Of a stretch of DNA of 64,000 nt, positions 43,445 to 51,777 are shown one piece after another; the stretch's first letter is position 1, and each line of letters opens with the position of its first letter. The notes beneath the pieces are model-generated. The model was not told where the DNA came from, did no database searches, and saw only the letters and a list, made by a program, of their open reading frames with translations. A program made the position numbers and the translations under genes. Origin of the DNA: Pseudofrankia inefficax (GTDB lineage: Bacteria; Actinomycetota; Actinomycetes; Frankiales; Frankiaceae). The stretch lies in the NCBI RefSeq assembly GCF_000166135.1, contig NC_014666.1, forward strand, positions 6,448,001 to 6,512,000, given 5' to 3'.

Positions 43445-44509
43445 GTGGCTTATCGGGTCATCCAGTGGGCAACCGGGACGGTCGCGAAGGAGGCGGTGCT
43501 CGGCGTTCTGGGTCGCCCCGACCTGGAGCTGGTCGGCGCCTGGACCCACTCGGCGGACAAGGACGGCCGCGACCTCGGCGACCTCTACGGCTTAGGAGAG
43601 CTGGGCGTGCGCGTCTCCGCCGACAAGGAGGCCGTCCTCGCGACACAGGCCGACGCCGTCCTGTTCATGGTCGGCCGCAACTGGGTCGACACCCCGGAGG
43701 AGTCGTTCGACGACCTGCTCCAGATCCTGCGGTCCGGCAAGAACGTCGTGAACCTCTGGTGGCCGACCCTGGTGTACCCGCGCGGGCTCGCCGGCGACTA
43801 CTACGAGCGGCTGGAGCGGGCCGCCCAGGAGGGCGGCTCGACGTTCTGCACGATCGGCATGGACCCCGGCTACGGCACCGGGGCGCTGGGCCTGTCCGCG
43901 CTCGGGCTGTCCCGCGAGGTCCGCCAGGTCAGGCTGCACCAGGTCATGAACAACGCCTTCTGGGAAGGCCCGGGCATCACCAAGTTCTTCGGGTTCGGCC
44001 AGCTCGACACCGCGGGCACGCCGATCCTGCAGCCGGGGGTGACCACGAGCTACCACGAGACGACGATCCATCTGCTCGCCGACGCCCTCGGCGTGACGGT
44101 CGACGAGATCGTCGAGGAGAACAGCGTCATCTACTCCGACGTCGCCTTCGACGTGGCGTCCGGGCACATCCCGCAGGGGACCATCTGCGGGCTGCGCTAC
44201 GACGTCAAGGGCATGGTCGGCGGCGAGCCTCTGATCGTCGTCGGGCACCTGGAGCGGCTGCGCGAGCACGACTTCGCCGACTTCGACTTCCAGGGCGACG
44301 GCTACCGCGCCGAGGTGACGGGTGAGCCCTGCATCCGCCTCGATATGAAGATCTCGGCGCTGCCCGACTTCGTCGGCGACCCGATCGCGGTCGCGTCGGC
44401 GATGAGCGCGGTCAACGCCGTTCCCCGGGTCTGCGCCGCGCCCGCCGGCGTCACCTCGCTGCTCGACCTGCCGCCGTTCCCCTCGAAGAACACGACGATC
44501 AAGAGCTAG
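43445..44509 (+). CDS. DapB-like NAD(P)-dependent oxidoreductase
   Basis: A 354-residue protein whose N-terminus (RVIQWATGTVAKEAV) is a Rossmann fold of the dihydrodipicolinate-reductase N-domain type. The C-terminal part resembles actinobacterial proteins annotated as dihydrodipicolinate reductase or 2,4-diaminopentanoate dehydrogenase-like, not true lysine-pathway DapB, which is about 250 residues. These genes often occur in lipid and acyl-CoA catabolic clusters with unknown substrate. GTG 43445 has GGAGG five bases ahead. Motif B site 1 overlaps its promoter. Confidence 0.75.
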   Translation: MAYRVIQWATGTVAKEAVLGVLGRPDLELVGAWTHSADKDGRDLGDLYGLGELGVRVSADKEAVLATQADAVLFMVGRNWVDTPEESFDDLLQILRSGKNVVNLWWPTLVYPRGLAGDYYERLERAAQEGGSTFCTIGMDPGYGTGALGLSALGLSREVRQVRLHQVMNNAFWEGPGITKFFGFGQLDTAGTPILQPGVTTSYHETTIHLLADALGVTVDEIVEENSVIYSDVAFDVASGHIPQGTICGLRYDVKGMVGGEPLIVVGHLERLREHDFADFDFQGDGYRAEVTGEPCIRLDMKISALPDFVGDPIAVASAMSAVNAVPRVCAAPAGVTSLLDLPPFPSKNTTIKS

Positions 44510-44529
44510 CCGCTCGACGCCGCTTCGTT

Positions 44530-44563
44530 CGCCGGCCCCGGCGGGTCAGGGCTGGGGCCGGCG
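44530..44563. terminator. Bidirectional terminator hairpin
   Basis: CGCCGGCCCC pairs with GGGGCCGGCG around a 14-base loop, between the convergent DapB-like and substrate-binding-protein genes. No T-run is seen. It probably ends both transcripts. Confidence 0.6.
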
Positions 44564-44568
44564 CACCG

Positions 44569-45843
44569 TTAGCCGGCGCCGAGGCGGGTGCCGCACCACT
44601 CGTTCGGGTCGGGGGCGCCGACGCTGGGCACCACCTCGAAGGCACTCCCGGCGTCGTTGACCCGCACGAAGCTGTAGCACAGGTTCGGCTCGCCGAACCG
44701 GCTCAGGTCGGTGACCGGGATCAGGCCGCCGGCGTCATAGTTCTTCAGCGCGCGCAGGTTGGTGATGAAGGCCGCGCGGGTCGGGCAGGCCCCGGCGAGC
44801 GCCAGGCCGCGCAGGAACTCGTCCGTCGTGATGTAGGCGCCGAGGGCGACCTCGTTCGTCGGCTGGTCGAGCTCGGGCGCGTACTCGCTCATCGCCGCCT
44901 TGTAGTCCCGCAACGCCGTCGAGTCGACGCTGAACGGGATGTGCGGCGTCAGGATCGACATACCGGCCATGCTCGCGCCCTGGCTGGACAGCAGCTGCGC
45001 GTCATAGCCGGAGGTCGCGAGAGCGACCTTGAACGTCAGCCCGGACTGCCGCGCCGCGGTGTAGATCGGCAGGAAGTCGTCGGCCGAGAGAATGCTGATC
45101 AGCGAATCCGCCCTCGACGCCCTGATCTGCGTGACGACCTTGCCGGGATTGGTCACGGTGGGGTTGTAGACGATCGGGTCCGCCACGGCGATGCCCTGGG
45201 ACTGCAGGCTCTCCGTGAACAACTGCACCAGCGCGGTGGCCGACTGGGACAGCGTGTCGTTGTAGACGATGGCCGCGCGGGTGGCGTTGAACCGGTGGGC
45301 GTAGAGCCCGAAGGTCGTCACCGACGAGCTCGCGGACCGCGTCGCCCCGAACGTGAAGCCGAACGTGAACATGTTCCGGTGCTCGGTCCACACGCTCTCG
45401 CCAGGCAGGCCGGTCACCGGGATGCCCTGCTTGTCCAGTTGCTGGGCCGTGCCGCCCACGGAGATGCTCTGGGCGATCAGACCGAAGTCCTTGTCCTGCG
45501 CGAGCAGGTCGCTCGCCGCCACGGCGAAGCCCGAGGTGCTCCCCTCGTCGTCGTGCCAGTCGAGCACGATCTTGCGCCCGTTGATGCCGCCGGCCGCGTT
45601 CGCGACCGCGACCCTGGCCTCGGTCCCGCTGCGGGCCGCGCGGAATCCCGGGGCGATCGCACCGCTGTCCGGGTAGATCAGGCCGACGTGAACCTCGGTC
45701 GGGCTCACCCCGGGGCTGTCGCAGGAAGCAACGGCGCCCTGGCCGGATTTGGTGCATCCGGCCAGGGCGAGGGAGGCTGCGACGGTGCAGACGGCTGCCG
45801 CGGCGAAGTGCCGTCGGCGTAATTCGACAATCACGTTGTGCAT
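44569..45843 (-). CDS. ABC transporter substrate-binding lipoprotein
   Basis: A 424-residue type I periplasmic binding protein. The signal ends in the lipobox LALAGC with C30. The mature part begins VHVGLIYPDSGAIAPGF and contains VANAAGGINGRKIVLDWHDDEGS, typical of Liv-type binding proteins. A second binding protein of this region lies at 54662; both may feed the same LivHMG/LivF transporter. Upstream lie a 12-bp hairpin and four 17-bp tandem repeats, and before these the thiolase gene on the same strand, so its expression may depend on read-through. Confidence 0.86.
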   Translation of the reverse strand: MHNVIVELRRRHFAAAAVCTVAASLALAGCTKSGQGAVASCDSPGVSPTEVHVGLIYPDSGAIAPGFRAARSGTEARVAVANAAGGINGRKIVLDWHDDEGSTSGFAVAASDLLAQDKDFGLIAQSISVGGTAQQLDKQGIPVTGLPGESVWTEHRNMFTFGFTFGATRSASSSVTTFGLYAHRFNATRAAIVYNDTLSQSATALVQLFTESLQSQGIAVADPIVYNPTVTNPGKVVTQIRASRADSLISILSADDFLPIYTAARQSGLTFKVALATSGYDAQLLSSQGASMAGMSILTPHIPFSVDSTALRDYKAAMSEYAPELDQPTNEVALGAYITTDEFLRGLALAGACPTRAAFITNLRALKNYDAGGLIPVTDLSRFGEPNLCYSFVRVNDAGSAFEVVPSVGAPDPNEWCGTRLGAG

Positions 45844-45863
45844 CTCTCTACTGGCAGGGGGAA

Positions 45864-45898
45864 AGGGCGCCCGGCTCTGATCGGGTGCCGGGCGCCCT
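45864..45898 (-). terminator. 12-bp hairpin between thiolase and binding-protein genes
   Basis: AGGGCGCCCGGC and GCCGGGCGCCCT form a perfect stem around an 11-base loop. Read on the minus strand it comes after the thiolase gene and 21 bases before the start of the binding-protein gene, followed by TTTCCCCC. It can be a terminator of the thiolase transcript or an attenuator for the binding-protein gene. Confidence 0.65.
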
Positions 45899-45904
45899 CT
45901 GACA

Positions 45905-45972
45905 CAGAAGATTCGGTGGCTCAGAAGATTCGGTGGCTCCGAAAACTCGGTGGCTCAGAAGATTCGGTGGCT
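45905..45972. repeat. Four tandem 17-bp repeats
   Basis: Four contiguous copies of CAGAAGATTCGGTGGCT start at 45905, 45922, 45939 and 45956. Copies 1, 2 and 4 are identical and copy 3 differs at four positions. The array lies between the thiolase stop and the hairpin upstream of the binding-protein gene. Iteron-like spacing (17 bp, not a multiple of a helical turn) is unlike usual operators. Function unknown. Confidence 0.9.
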
Positions 45973-45995
45973 CACGCGAATGCGGTCGGTCTACC

Positions 45996-47207
45996 TCAGA
46001 CGGCCGCCTTCTCCAGGACGTGCACGCCGCAGGCGCTGCCCAGCCCGATGACATGGGCGAGACCGACGCGTGCGCCCTCGATCTGGCGGTCCCCGGCCTC
46101 ACCGCGCAGGTGATGGCAGATCTCCCAGACGTTGGCGATACCCGTCGCCGCGATCGGGTGTCCCTTCGACTCCAGGCCGCCGGACACGTTGACGGGCGTC
46201 TTCCCGTCGCGCCAGGTCGCGCCCGAGTTGAAGAAGTCGACGGCGCCGCCCTCGGCGCACAGCATCAGGTTGTCGTAGTGCACCAGCTCCGCCGTGGCGA
46301 AGCAGTCGTGCAGCTCGACGAGGTCCAGGTCCTCCGGGCCGATGCCGGCCTGCTCGTAGGCCCGGGCGGCGGCCCGCCGGGTCAGCGTGTTGACGTCGGG
46401 GAGCACCTGGCAGGCCTCCTGCCAGGGGTCGCTGGTGAGCACGGAGGCGCTGACCTTGACCGCGCGGCGGCGCTGCTCCAGCGACAGCGTCCTCAGCTTC
46501 GCGTCGCTCACCAGCACAGCGGCGGCCGCCCCGTCGCAGTTCGCCGAGCACATCGGCCGGGTGTTCGGGTAGGCGATCATGACGTCATTCATGATCTCTT
46601 CGACGGTGAACCGCTTCGAGTAGGCCGCGAGCGGGTTCAACGTCGAGTGCGCGTGGTTCTTCTCCGAGATTCGGGCGAACAGCTCGAAATCAACGCCGCC
46701 GTATTTGTAGCCGTACTCCAGACCGATCTGGGCGAACACTCCCGGCATGGACTCGGTGCCCGTCCTGCCGTCAAGCCCGGCGACCGCGCCGAAACGACCC
46801 TCCGGCACCCAGCGGTCGTTCTCCTTGCGGCGGCCGGCCGGGCCCAGCAGCCCTGCGCCGGAGAGCTTCTCGACGCCGACCGCCAGGCCGTAGTCCGCCT
46901 CGCCCGACCGGATCGCCATGATCGCGACTCGCAGGGCGGTCGCGCCGGTGGCGCAGGCGTTGGCGACGTTGTACACCGGGATTCCGGTCTGGCCGATCTG
47001 CTTCTGCAGCTGCTGGCCGAAGGCCGACGTCCCGGCCATCAGGCTGCCCGCGGCGAGCACGTCCATGTCGCGCATGCCGACGCCCGCGTCCGCGAGCGCG
47101 CCGAGCGCGGCCTCGGAGGCCAGGTCGACGGTGTCCTTGTCCTTGTGCTTGCCGAACTTCGTCATCGAGATCCCGAGGATCCAGACGTCCTGGCTCACCG
47201 CGGACAT
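45996..47207 (-). CDS. SCP-x/Ltp-type thiolase with catalytic cysteine
   Basis: A 403-residue thiolase of the lipid-transfer-protein family. Nucleophile C85 lies in NVANACATGATALR. ELHDCFATAEL, SKGHPIAATG and the late LGSACGVHVLEK complete the active site. It should cleave a branched or bulky 3-ketoacyl-CoA. The DUF35 gene 21 bases upstream encodes its probable partner. In contrast to the Ltp2-like protein at 17998 it retains the cysteine, so here true thiolysis is expected. ATG at 47207. Confidence 0.88.
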   Translation of the reverse strand: MSAVSQDVWILGISMTKFGKHKDKDTVDLASEAALGALADAGVGMRDMDVLAAGSLMAGTSAFGQQLQKQIGQTGIPVYNVANACATGATALRVAIMAIRSGEADYGLAVGVEKLSGAGLLGPAGRRKENDRWVPEGRFGAVAGLDGRTGTESMPGVFAQIGLEYGYKYGGVDFELFARISEKNHAHSTLNPLAAYSKRFTVEEIMNDVMIAYPNTRPMCSANCDGAAAAVLVSDAKLRTLSLEQRRRAVKVSASVLTSDPWQEACQVLPDVNTLTRRAAARAYEQAGIGPEDLDLVELHDCFATAELVHYDNLMLCAEGGAVDFFNSGATWRDGKTPVNVSGGLESKGHPIAATGIANVWEICHHLRGEAGDRQIEGARVGLAHVIGLGSACGVHVLEKAAV

Positions 47208-47228
47208 CCTTTCGTCTTGTCCGGCACG

Positions 47229-47621
47229 TCAGGCCGGCTCGAATCCATAACCGACGGCCTCGACGCCCGCCTCGTCCGCGCCCAGGGAAACGGTGGCGAG
47301 CCGGACCCGCATACCCGGCCTCACCTGCCTGGGATCCGGCTCCACATTCACCAGGATTCCGCGCGCGGTGATTCCGTCGCAGTCGACGACGGCCGCGACG
47401 AATGGCACCGGGACGCCCGGGCCGGCGGTCGACACGATCGTGAAGGTGCGCAGCGTTCCCTCGCGCGGGACATTCACCTCGCGAAAGGCGGTGGCGCCGC
47501 ACGAGGCGCACGCGTTGCGGCGGTCGAAAAACCTCGCCGCGCACTGCTCGCACTCGTGGGCGACCAGCCGCGGATCGTCCGAGAGAACCAGGTAGTCGAC
47601 CAGCGGAATCCGATCTGCCAC
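47229..47621 (-). CDS. DUF35 zinc-ribbon/OB-fold protein
   Basis: A 130-residue DUF35 protein. Zinc-ribbon cysteines C24, C27, C38 and C41 (AHECEQCAARFFDRRNACASC) precede an OB fold (LRTFTIVSTAGPGVPVPFVAAVV). GTG 47621 is chosen because TTGGAG lies six bases before it; the earlier TTG (47633) is part of that site. It is the first gene of the operon with the thiolase and probably delivers or holds the acyl-CoA for it. Divergent from a TetR gene. Confidence 0.85.
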   Translation of the reverse strand: MADRIPLVDYLVLSDDPRLVAHECEQCAARFFDRRNACASCGATAFREVNVPREGTLRTFTIVSTAGPGVPVPFVAAVVDCDGITARGILVNVEPDPRQVRPGMRVRLATVSLGADEAGVEAVGYGFEPA

Positions 47622-47884
47622 GAACAGCTCCAAGCGCCGGGTGCGCGTCTGGACGACGTCGCACGAATGAATCTCGGTCAGGCTCCCCCGGGCCGCGGCG
47701 GCTCACTCGCGGCCGGGGATCCAACGGATCGGCAACCGCGGCTCGACACGGGCCCGTGGGCGCGGCCGGCCGCATGGCCTACGCCACACCCGCGTGCCCT
47801 TTCCCGGCCGCCGGGGCGCCCGGGAACCCTCTTTCCGGTCGAGCCACATGCGCCCAGGGTGACGACGCCGCTATACTTTGGGCG

Positions 47885-48532
47885 ATGAGTACCCCACCAG
47901 CCCCGCGCCGAGCCCGTCTTATGCAGGAGCGCTCCAGGGAGACGCGGCGCCGTCTGGTGCGCGCAGCGCTTCAACTGTGGTCCGAGCGTGGATTCGAGAC
48001 CGGGATCGAAGAAACGACGGCCGAAGAGATCGCCCAGGCGGCTGGCGTCACGAAGGGCACGTTCTACTTTCATTTCGCCCACAAAGAGGAGATCCTCCTC
48101 GAAATGGGCTATGAGACTGCTTCCGTGCTCAGCGAGGAAGCCGCCCGCTGTATCAAGGCGGAACGCCCTCTCGAGGATTCGCTGCGCCTGCTGATGAACG
48201 CGCTCGCGCGGGCCATCAAGGCCGCTGACCCGGCCGCCGTCACCCGTGCCCTCGCCGAGTTCCGGCGGCCCCGCAGGTCCGACAGCGAGACGCCGTCCTT
48301 CACCCCGGCTTTCGCCGAGGCATTCGAGGTGCTGTTCGAGCGGGCGCAGAAAGAAGGCGAGGTCACCGACCAGGTCGAGCCTGCCGAGATGGCGCAGATC
48401 GTCGAGGCGCTGGTCGTGGACTCCCTGCTCGAATGGGCGGGCGGCCGCCTTCCCAAGCTCAACGTCTCGCTGCACCGCCGGACGGCCATCGTGCTGGCCG
48501 GGCTGCGCCCGGACAACACTCTCACGTTCTGA
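47885..48532 (+). CDS. TetR family regulator, leaderless; candidate motif B regulator
   Basis: A 215-residue TetR protein. DNA-binding part: RRLVRAALQLWSERGFE, then IAQAAGVTKGTFYFHFAHKEEIL near residues 48-70. A TATACT hexamer (47872-47877) ends seven bases before the ATG, so the mRNA is probably leaderless. It lies centrally in the motif B region, divergent from the DUF35/thiolase operon, and is the only TetR gene there. Its own promoter shows at most a half-site of motif B, so the link is inferential. Confidence 0.85.
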   Translation: MSTPPAPRRARLMQERSRETRRRLVRAALQLWSERGFETGIEETTAEEIAQAAGVTKGTFYFHFAHKEEILLEMGYETASVLSEEAARCIKAERPLEDSLRLLMNALARAIKAADPAAVTRALAEFRRPRRSDSETPSFTPAFAEAFEVLFERAQKEGEVTDQVEPAEMAQIVEALVVDSLLEWAGGRLPKLNVSLHRRTAIVLAGLRPDNTLTF

Positions 48533-48566
48533 CATCCGCCCGGCGGTTCCTCTCGTCTCCCTCACG

Positions 48567-48890
48567 TCAGATCTGTATCTGCACCACGTCGTCCTGAATG
48601 CGGACCGGGAACACCATCAGGTCCTGGTTGAACCCGTCGGAGTTCGACGGCCGGACGCAGGCACCCGAACGCACGTCATAACGACTGGCGTGCGTCGGGC
48701 AGACGATGAAGCAGCCCTGGTCCAACGAGCGTCCGCCGAGTTTGCTGCCCTGGTGTGGGCAGAGGTTCTGGAAGGCGAAGTACTCGCCGTCCACGTTGGC
48801 GACGGCCACTGGAAAACCATCCACCATGACGGTCGTCGTCTCGCCCGGCTCGATGAAGTCAATCGGCAGGGCGTCATAGAACTCGGCCAC
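48567..48890 (-). CDS. Rieske [2Fe-2S] ferredoxin
   Basis: A 107-residue Rieske protein. Cluster ligands are C44 and H46 (CPHQG) and C64 and H67 (CPTHASRYD), complete for a Rieske site. Small size fits a ferredoxin that passes electrons to a ring-hydroxylating oxygenase. No oxygenase or ferredoxin reductase gene is visible in this window. It is last in the operon amidohydrolase-SDR-ferredoxin, 21 bases behind the SDR. Confidence 0.9.
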   Translation of the reverse strand: MAEFYDALPIDFIEPGETTTVMVDGFPVAVANVDGEYFAFQNLCPHQGSKLGGRSLDQGCFIVCPTHASRYDVRSGACVRPSNSDGFNQDLMVFPVRIQDDVVQIQI

Positions 48891-48911
48891 TGAAATCTCC
48901 GGCGCCCGCGC

Positions 48912-49694
48912 CTAGTAGCTGCGGGCGCGAACGACGTCGAGCTTCTGGCCGCGCGGCCGGGTGACGATGAACACGTGGACGTCGGCCACGCTTTCGACCG
49001 TCATTCCGCCGTGCTTGCCAATCACTCGGTTGACAGTTCCCTCGGCCTGCAGCCGCGGCCAGACCAGGTGGGTGTGCTCGCCGCTGTCCACCCAGTCGGT
49101 CGACCCACCGCCCTCGCCGAGGGCGACGCCCTGGATGAGCGTGGTGACCCGGATCTCCTCCTTCTCGAACTCCAGGGACAAGGCCTGGCCCAGCGCCTCG
49201 AGGCCCGCCTTTGTCGCCTTGTAGATGGCCTCGTACGGGAAGACCTCGAGGGTGACCTCGGACGAGGTGTTGACGATGTCGCCACCACCCGCGGCCCGCA
49301 GCAGCGGGATCGCCGCGCGGCAGGTGTAGACGGGGCCGAGCAGGTTGCACCGTACGACCGTGAGGATCTCGTCGTCGGTGAGCACCTCGAACGGTGCCGG
49401 CCGGTGCAGGCCGGCATTGTTGATGAGGACGTCCAGCTTCCCGAACCGGTTCTTGATGGCGTCGAAGCTGGCCTGGACGCTGTCGGGATCACCGACGTCG
49501 GTCGTCAGGCCCAACGCGCGCGGCCCGAGCTGTTCCTCGAGGGCCTTCAGCCGGTCGGCGCCACGAGCCAGCAGCACCACGTCGGCGCCCTCGGCCGCGA
49601 ACCGCCGCGCGATGGCGAGCCCGGAGCCGCTGGTCGCCCCGGTGACCGCGACGACCTTGCCGGCGAGCTGTCCCGCGCCGTTGCTCTCGCTCAT
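48912..49694 (-). CDS. Short-chain dehydrogenase/reductase
   Basis: A 260-residue classical SDR. TGATSGSG near 18-25, NNAGL, the serine pair in VNTSSEV and YKATK as catalytic tyrosine-lysine are all present. It would oxidise a hydroxyl or reduce a ketone with NAD(P). Its start overlaps the stop of the amidohydrolase (ATGA), so the two are coupled and may act on consecutive intermediates. Confidence 0.86.
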   Translation of the reverse strand: MSESNGAGQLAGKVVAVTGATSGSGLAIARRFAAEGADVVLLARGADRLKALEEQLGPRALGLTTDVGDPDSVQASFDAIKNRFGKLDVLINNAGLHRPAPFEVLTDDEILTVVRCNLLGPVYTCRAAIPLLRAAGGGDIVNTSSEVTLEVFPYEAIYKATKAGLEALGQALSLEFEKEEIRVTTLIQGVALGEGGGSTDWVDSGEHTHLVWPRLQAEGTVNRVIGKHGGMTVESVADVHVFIVTRPRGQKLDVVRARSY

Positions 49695-50974
49695 GCGCTC
49701 AGCACCCCGATCCCCGCGGCCTCGTTGCGGCGCCGCCACTCGTTCTTGGACATCCGGGTGACGTCGACGTGCGCCGCGCTGGCCCGCGCCCGCAGCGCGC
49801 CGACCGTGGCGTCCTCGCGCGCGATCGTGGTGAAGGGGTCGAAACCGAAGAACCGGCAGGCGTTCTGCCAGGTGATCTTGTGGGTCTCCTCCTCGGTCAC
49901 CCCCGCGTCAGTCAGCTCGCCCCACAGCAGCTCGGGGGACTCCGGCCAGGTGGTGTCCGTGTGCGGGTAGTCGGACTCCCACGCGATGATGTCGATCCCG
50001 ATCTCGTGCCGGTTCTTCAGGCCGATCGGGTCGGTGATGAAACAGCCGAGGACGTGCTCGCGGAACAGATCCGACGGCAGCTTGCCGCCGAAGTCGTTGT
50101 GCAGCCACACCTGGTTCTTGACGTGCCGGTCGGCCCGCTCCAGGTAGAACGGGATCCAGCCGATCCCGGCCTCCGAGAAGGCGATCTTCAGCGTCGGGTA
50201 CTTGAGCAGCACCCCGCCGAAGATCAGGTCCTGGGCGACCAGCGTCATGATCTGGGTCGACAGGATGATCGAGTGGTCCGGCGGCGCCTCGGTCGGCAGC
50301 TTGAGCAGGCCCATGCCACCGCCGATGTGCAGGCAGAGCACGGTCCCGGTCTCGACGACCGCCTCCAGCAGCGGGTCCCAGTGGCCGGACAGCAGGCTGG
50401 GGTAGCCCTGCGCGTGCGGCGCCTCCAGGAAGCTGACCGCCGGGCAGCCCTTCGCGGACAGCCGGCGCACCTCGGCCGCGGCGATCGCCGGGTCCCACAT
50501 CGGCAGCATCCCGATCGGGATGAACCGCCCGGGCGCGCCGGCGCACCACTCGTCGATGTGCCAGTCGTTGTATGCCTGCAGCATGATCAGCGAGAGCTGC
50601 TTGTCCGGGGCCTCGGCGAAGGTCCTGGCGTTGTAGCCGGCCATGCTGGGGAAACACATCGAGGCGAGCACACCGTTGGCGTTCATGTCGTCGACCCGGG
50701 CCTTCAGGTCGAAGCAGCCCGGTCGCAGCTCGGTGTAGGTGCCGGGGTCGCGGCCCCACTCCTCCGCGGGCCAGCCGACCGTGGCGGCCATGCCGAACGG
50801 TGTCGAGGTCGCCGCGCCCTGGAAGACCCACTGGTCGATCCCGCCGGGGGTACGGATGACCTTCGGCGCCAGGTCCCGGTACTTGGCGGGCACGTGCCGC
50901 TCGTACATGTCGGGCGGCTCGATCGAATGATCATCGATACTCACGAGGATCATGTCTTCTTTTTGCATCCGCAC
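49691..50974 (-). CDS. TIM-barrel amidohydrolase (amidohydrolase 2 family)
   Basis: A 427-residue paralogue of the protein at 33260. It shares ADMRPGC/ELRPGCF, AYNDWHIDEWC, LCLHIGGGMG and the final ESDYPHTDTTWPES. The metal-site N-terminus reads DDHSIEPPDMY, with D-x-S where the paralogue has D-x-H, so metal binding may differ. Chemistry could be decarboxylation or hydrolysis. GTG 50974 has AAGG in front. First gene of the SDR/ferredoxin operon, with motif B site 2 about 40 bases upstream. Confidence 0.82.
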   Translation of the reverse strand: MRMQKEDMILVSIDDHSIEPPDMYERHVPAKYRDLAPKVIRTPGGIDQWVFQGAATSTPFGMAATVGWPAEEWGRDPGTYTELRPGCFDLKARVDDMNANGVLASMCFPSMAGYNARTFAEAPDKQLSLIMLQAYNDWHIDEWCAGAPGRFIPIGMLPMWDPAIAAAEVRRLSAKGCPAVSFLEAPHAQGYPSLLSGHWDPLLEAVVETGTVLCLHIGGGMGLLKLPTEAPPDHSIILSTQIMTLVAQDLIFGGVLLKYPTLKIAFSEAGIGWIPFYLERADRHVKNQVWLHNDFGGKLPSDLFREHVLGCFITDPIGLKNRHEIGIDIIAWESDYPHTDTTWPESPELLWGELTDAGVTEEETHKITWQNACRFFGFDPFTTIAREDATVGALRARASAAHVDVTRMSKNEWRRRNEAAGIGVLSA

Positions 50975-51011
50975 GTGACCTTTCGTGCTCCACGATCGGC
51001 ACTGTCAGTAT

Positions 51012-51026
51012 TTTGACTCAGTTTAA
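51012..51026. promoter_or_regulatory. Motif B site 2 (TTTGACTCAGTTTAA)
   Basis: Fits TTnnACTnAGTnnAA exactly. It lies 38 bases upstream of the amidohydrolase start on the minus strand, in a 95-base gap behind livF. Binding here would control the amidohydrolase-SDR-ferredoxin operon. Confidence 0.68.
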
Positions 51027-51069
51027 CTATGAGTCGGCTTCTCCGCCAGCGGCGGCCCGTCGGCAGTGC

Positions 51070-51777
51070 TCAGGCGCCCACGTCCTGGCCCAGGTAGGCG
51101 CGCTCGATGCGGCGCAGGTTCTGCCGCGCCTCGTCGGCCGAACCGGACCAGACCAGGCTGCCGCGCTGCAGGATGTAGGCCCGGTCGGCGACCGCGAGGG
51201 CCTGGCGGGCGTGCTGTTCGACCAGCAGCACTCCCGTTCCCCGGTCGGCCGCCCCGCGCAGCGCCTGCATGAGCCTCGTGACGATCTTGGGCGCGAGCCC
51301 CAGCGAGAGCTCGTCGGCCAGCAGGACGGCGGGGTCGGCCGCGAGCGCCCTGGCGGTCAGCAGCATCCGCTGCTCACCCCCGGACAGCAGGCCGGCCCGG
51401 CGGCGCAGCAGCGGCCGAAGCTCGGGGAAGAGCTCCAGCGCGTGCTCGATCGGCCCGCGCCCGATCCGCAGGTTGTCGTGCACCGACAGCCGGGAGATCA
51501 CCGAACGCTCCTCGGGGATCACCCCCAGGCCGGCCCGGACCCGGTGGTGCAACGCGGCCTTCATCGGGCTGTCGCGCCAGAGCACCTCGCCGCCGAGGCC
51601 GGGCAGCGCCCCGGCCATCGTCAGCAGGGTCGTCGTCTTGCCGGCCCCGTTCGGGCCGAGCACGACGACGATCTCGCCGGGACGCACGTCCAGGCTCACG
51701 TCCCGCACGCACGGGACCTTCCGGTAGCCGGCGAACAGGCCCCTGGCCTCCAGCACGGGTGCCGTCTCAGCGGGCAT
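51070..51777 (-). CDS. LivF-type ABC transporter ATP-binding protein
   Basis: A 235-residue ATPase. LFAGYRKVPCVRDVSLDV, Walker A GPNGAGKTT, the LivF-type GVIPEERSVISRLSV, signature LSGGEQR, Walker B VLLADELSLGLAP and switch VEQHARQAL are intact, although aspartate-glutamate-leucine replaces the usual DEP. It provides the second ATPase of the transporter whose LivG half is fused to the permeases in the upstream gene. Start ATG 51777 overlaps that gene by 11 bases. Confidence 0.9.
   Translation of the reverse strand: MPAETAPVLEARGLFAGYRKVPCVRDVSLDVRPGEIVVVLGPNGAGKTTTLLTMAGALPGLGGEVLWRDSPMKAALHHRVRAGLGVIPEERSVISRLSVHDNLRIGRGPIEHALELFPELRPLLRRRAGLLSGGEQRMLLTARALAADPAVLLADELSLGLAPKIVTRLMQALRGAADRGTGVLLVEQHARQALAVADRAYILQRGSLVWSGSADEARQNLRRIERAYLGQDVGA

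Noticed and set aside
45905-45972. CRISPR array
   Set aside because: The 17-bp units are contiguous with no spacers, and no cas gene is nearby.
45838-46113. Small plus-strand protein encoded over the tandem repeats
   Set aside because: The repeats would give a short peptide repeat, but the frame runs antisense into the conserved thiolase gene and lacks a ribosome site.
47840-47885. Motif B site in the promoter of the TetR gene at 47885
   Set aside because: Only the left half (TATACT) is present, which is also just a good -10 element; the right half does not match.
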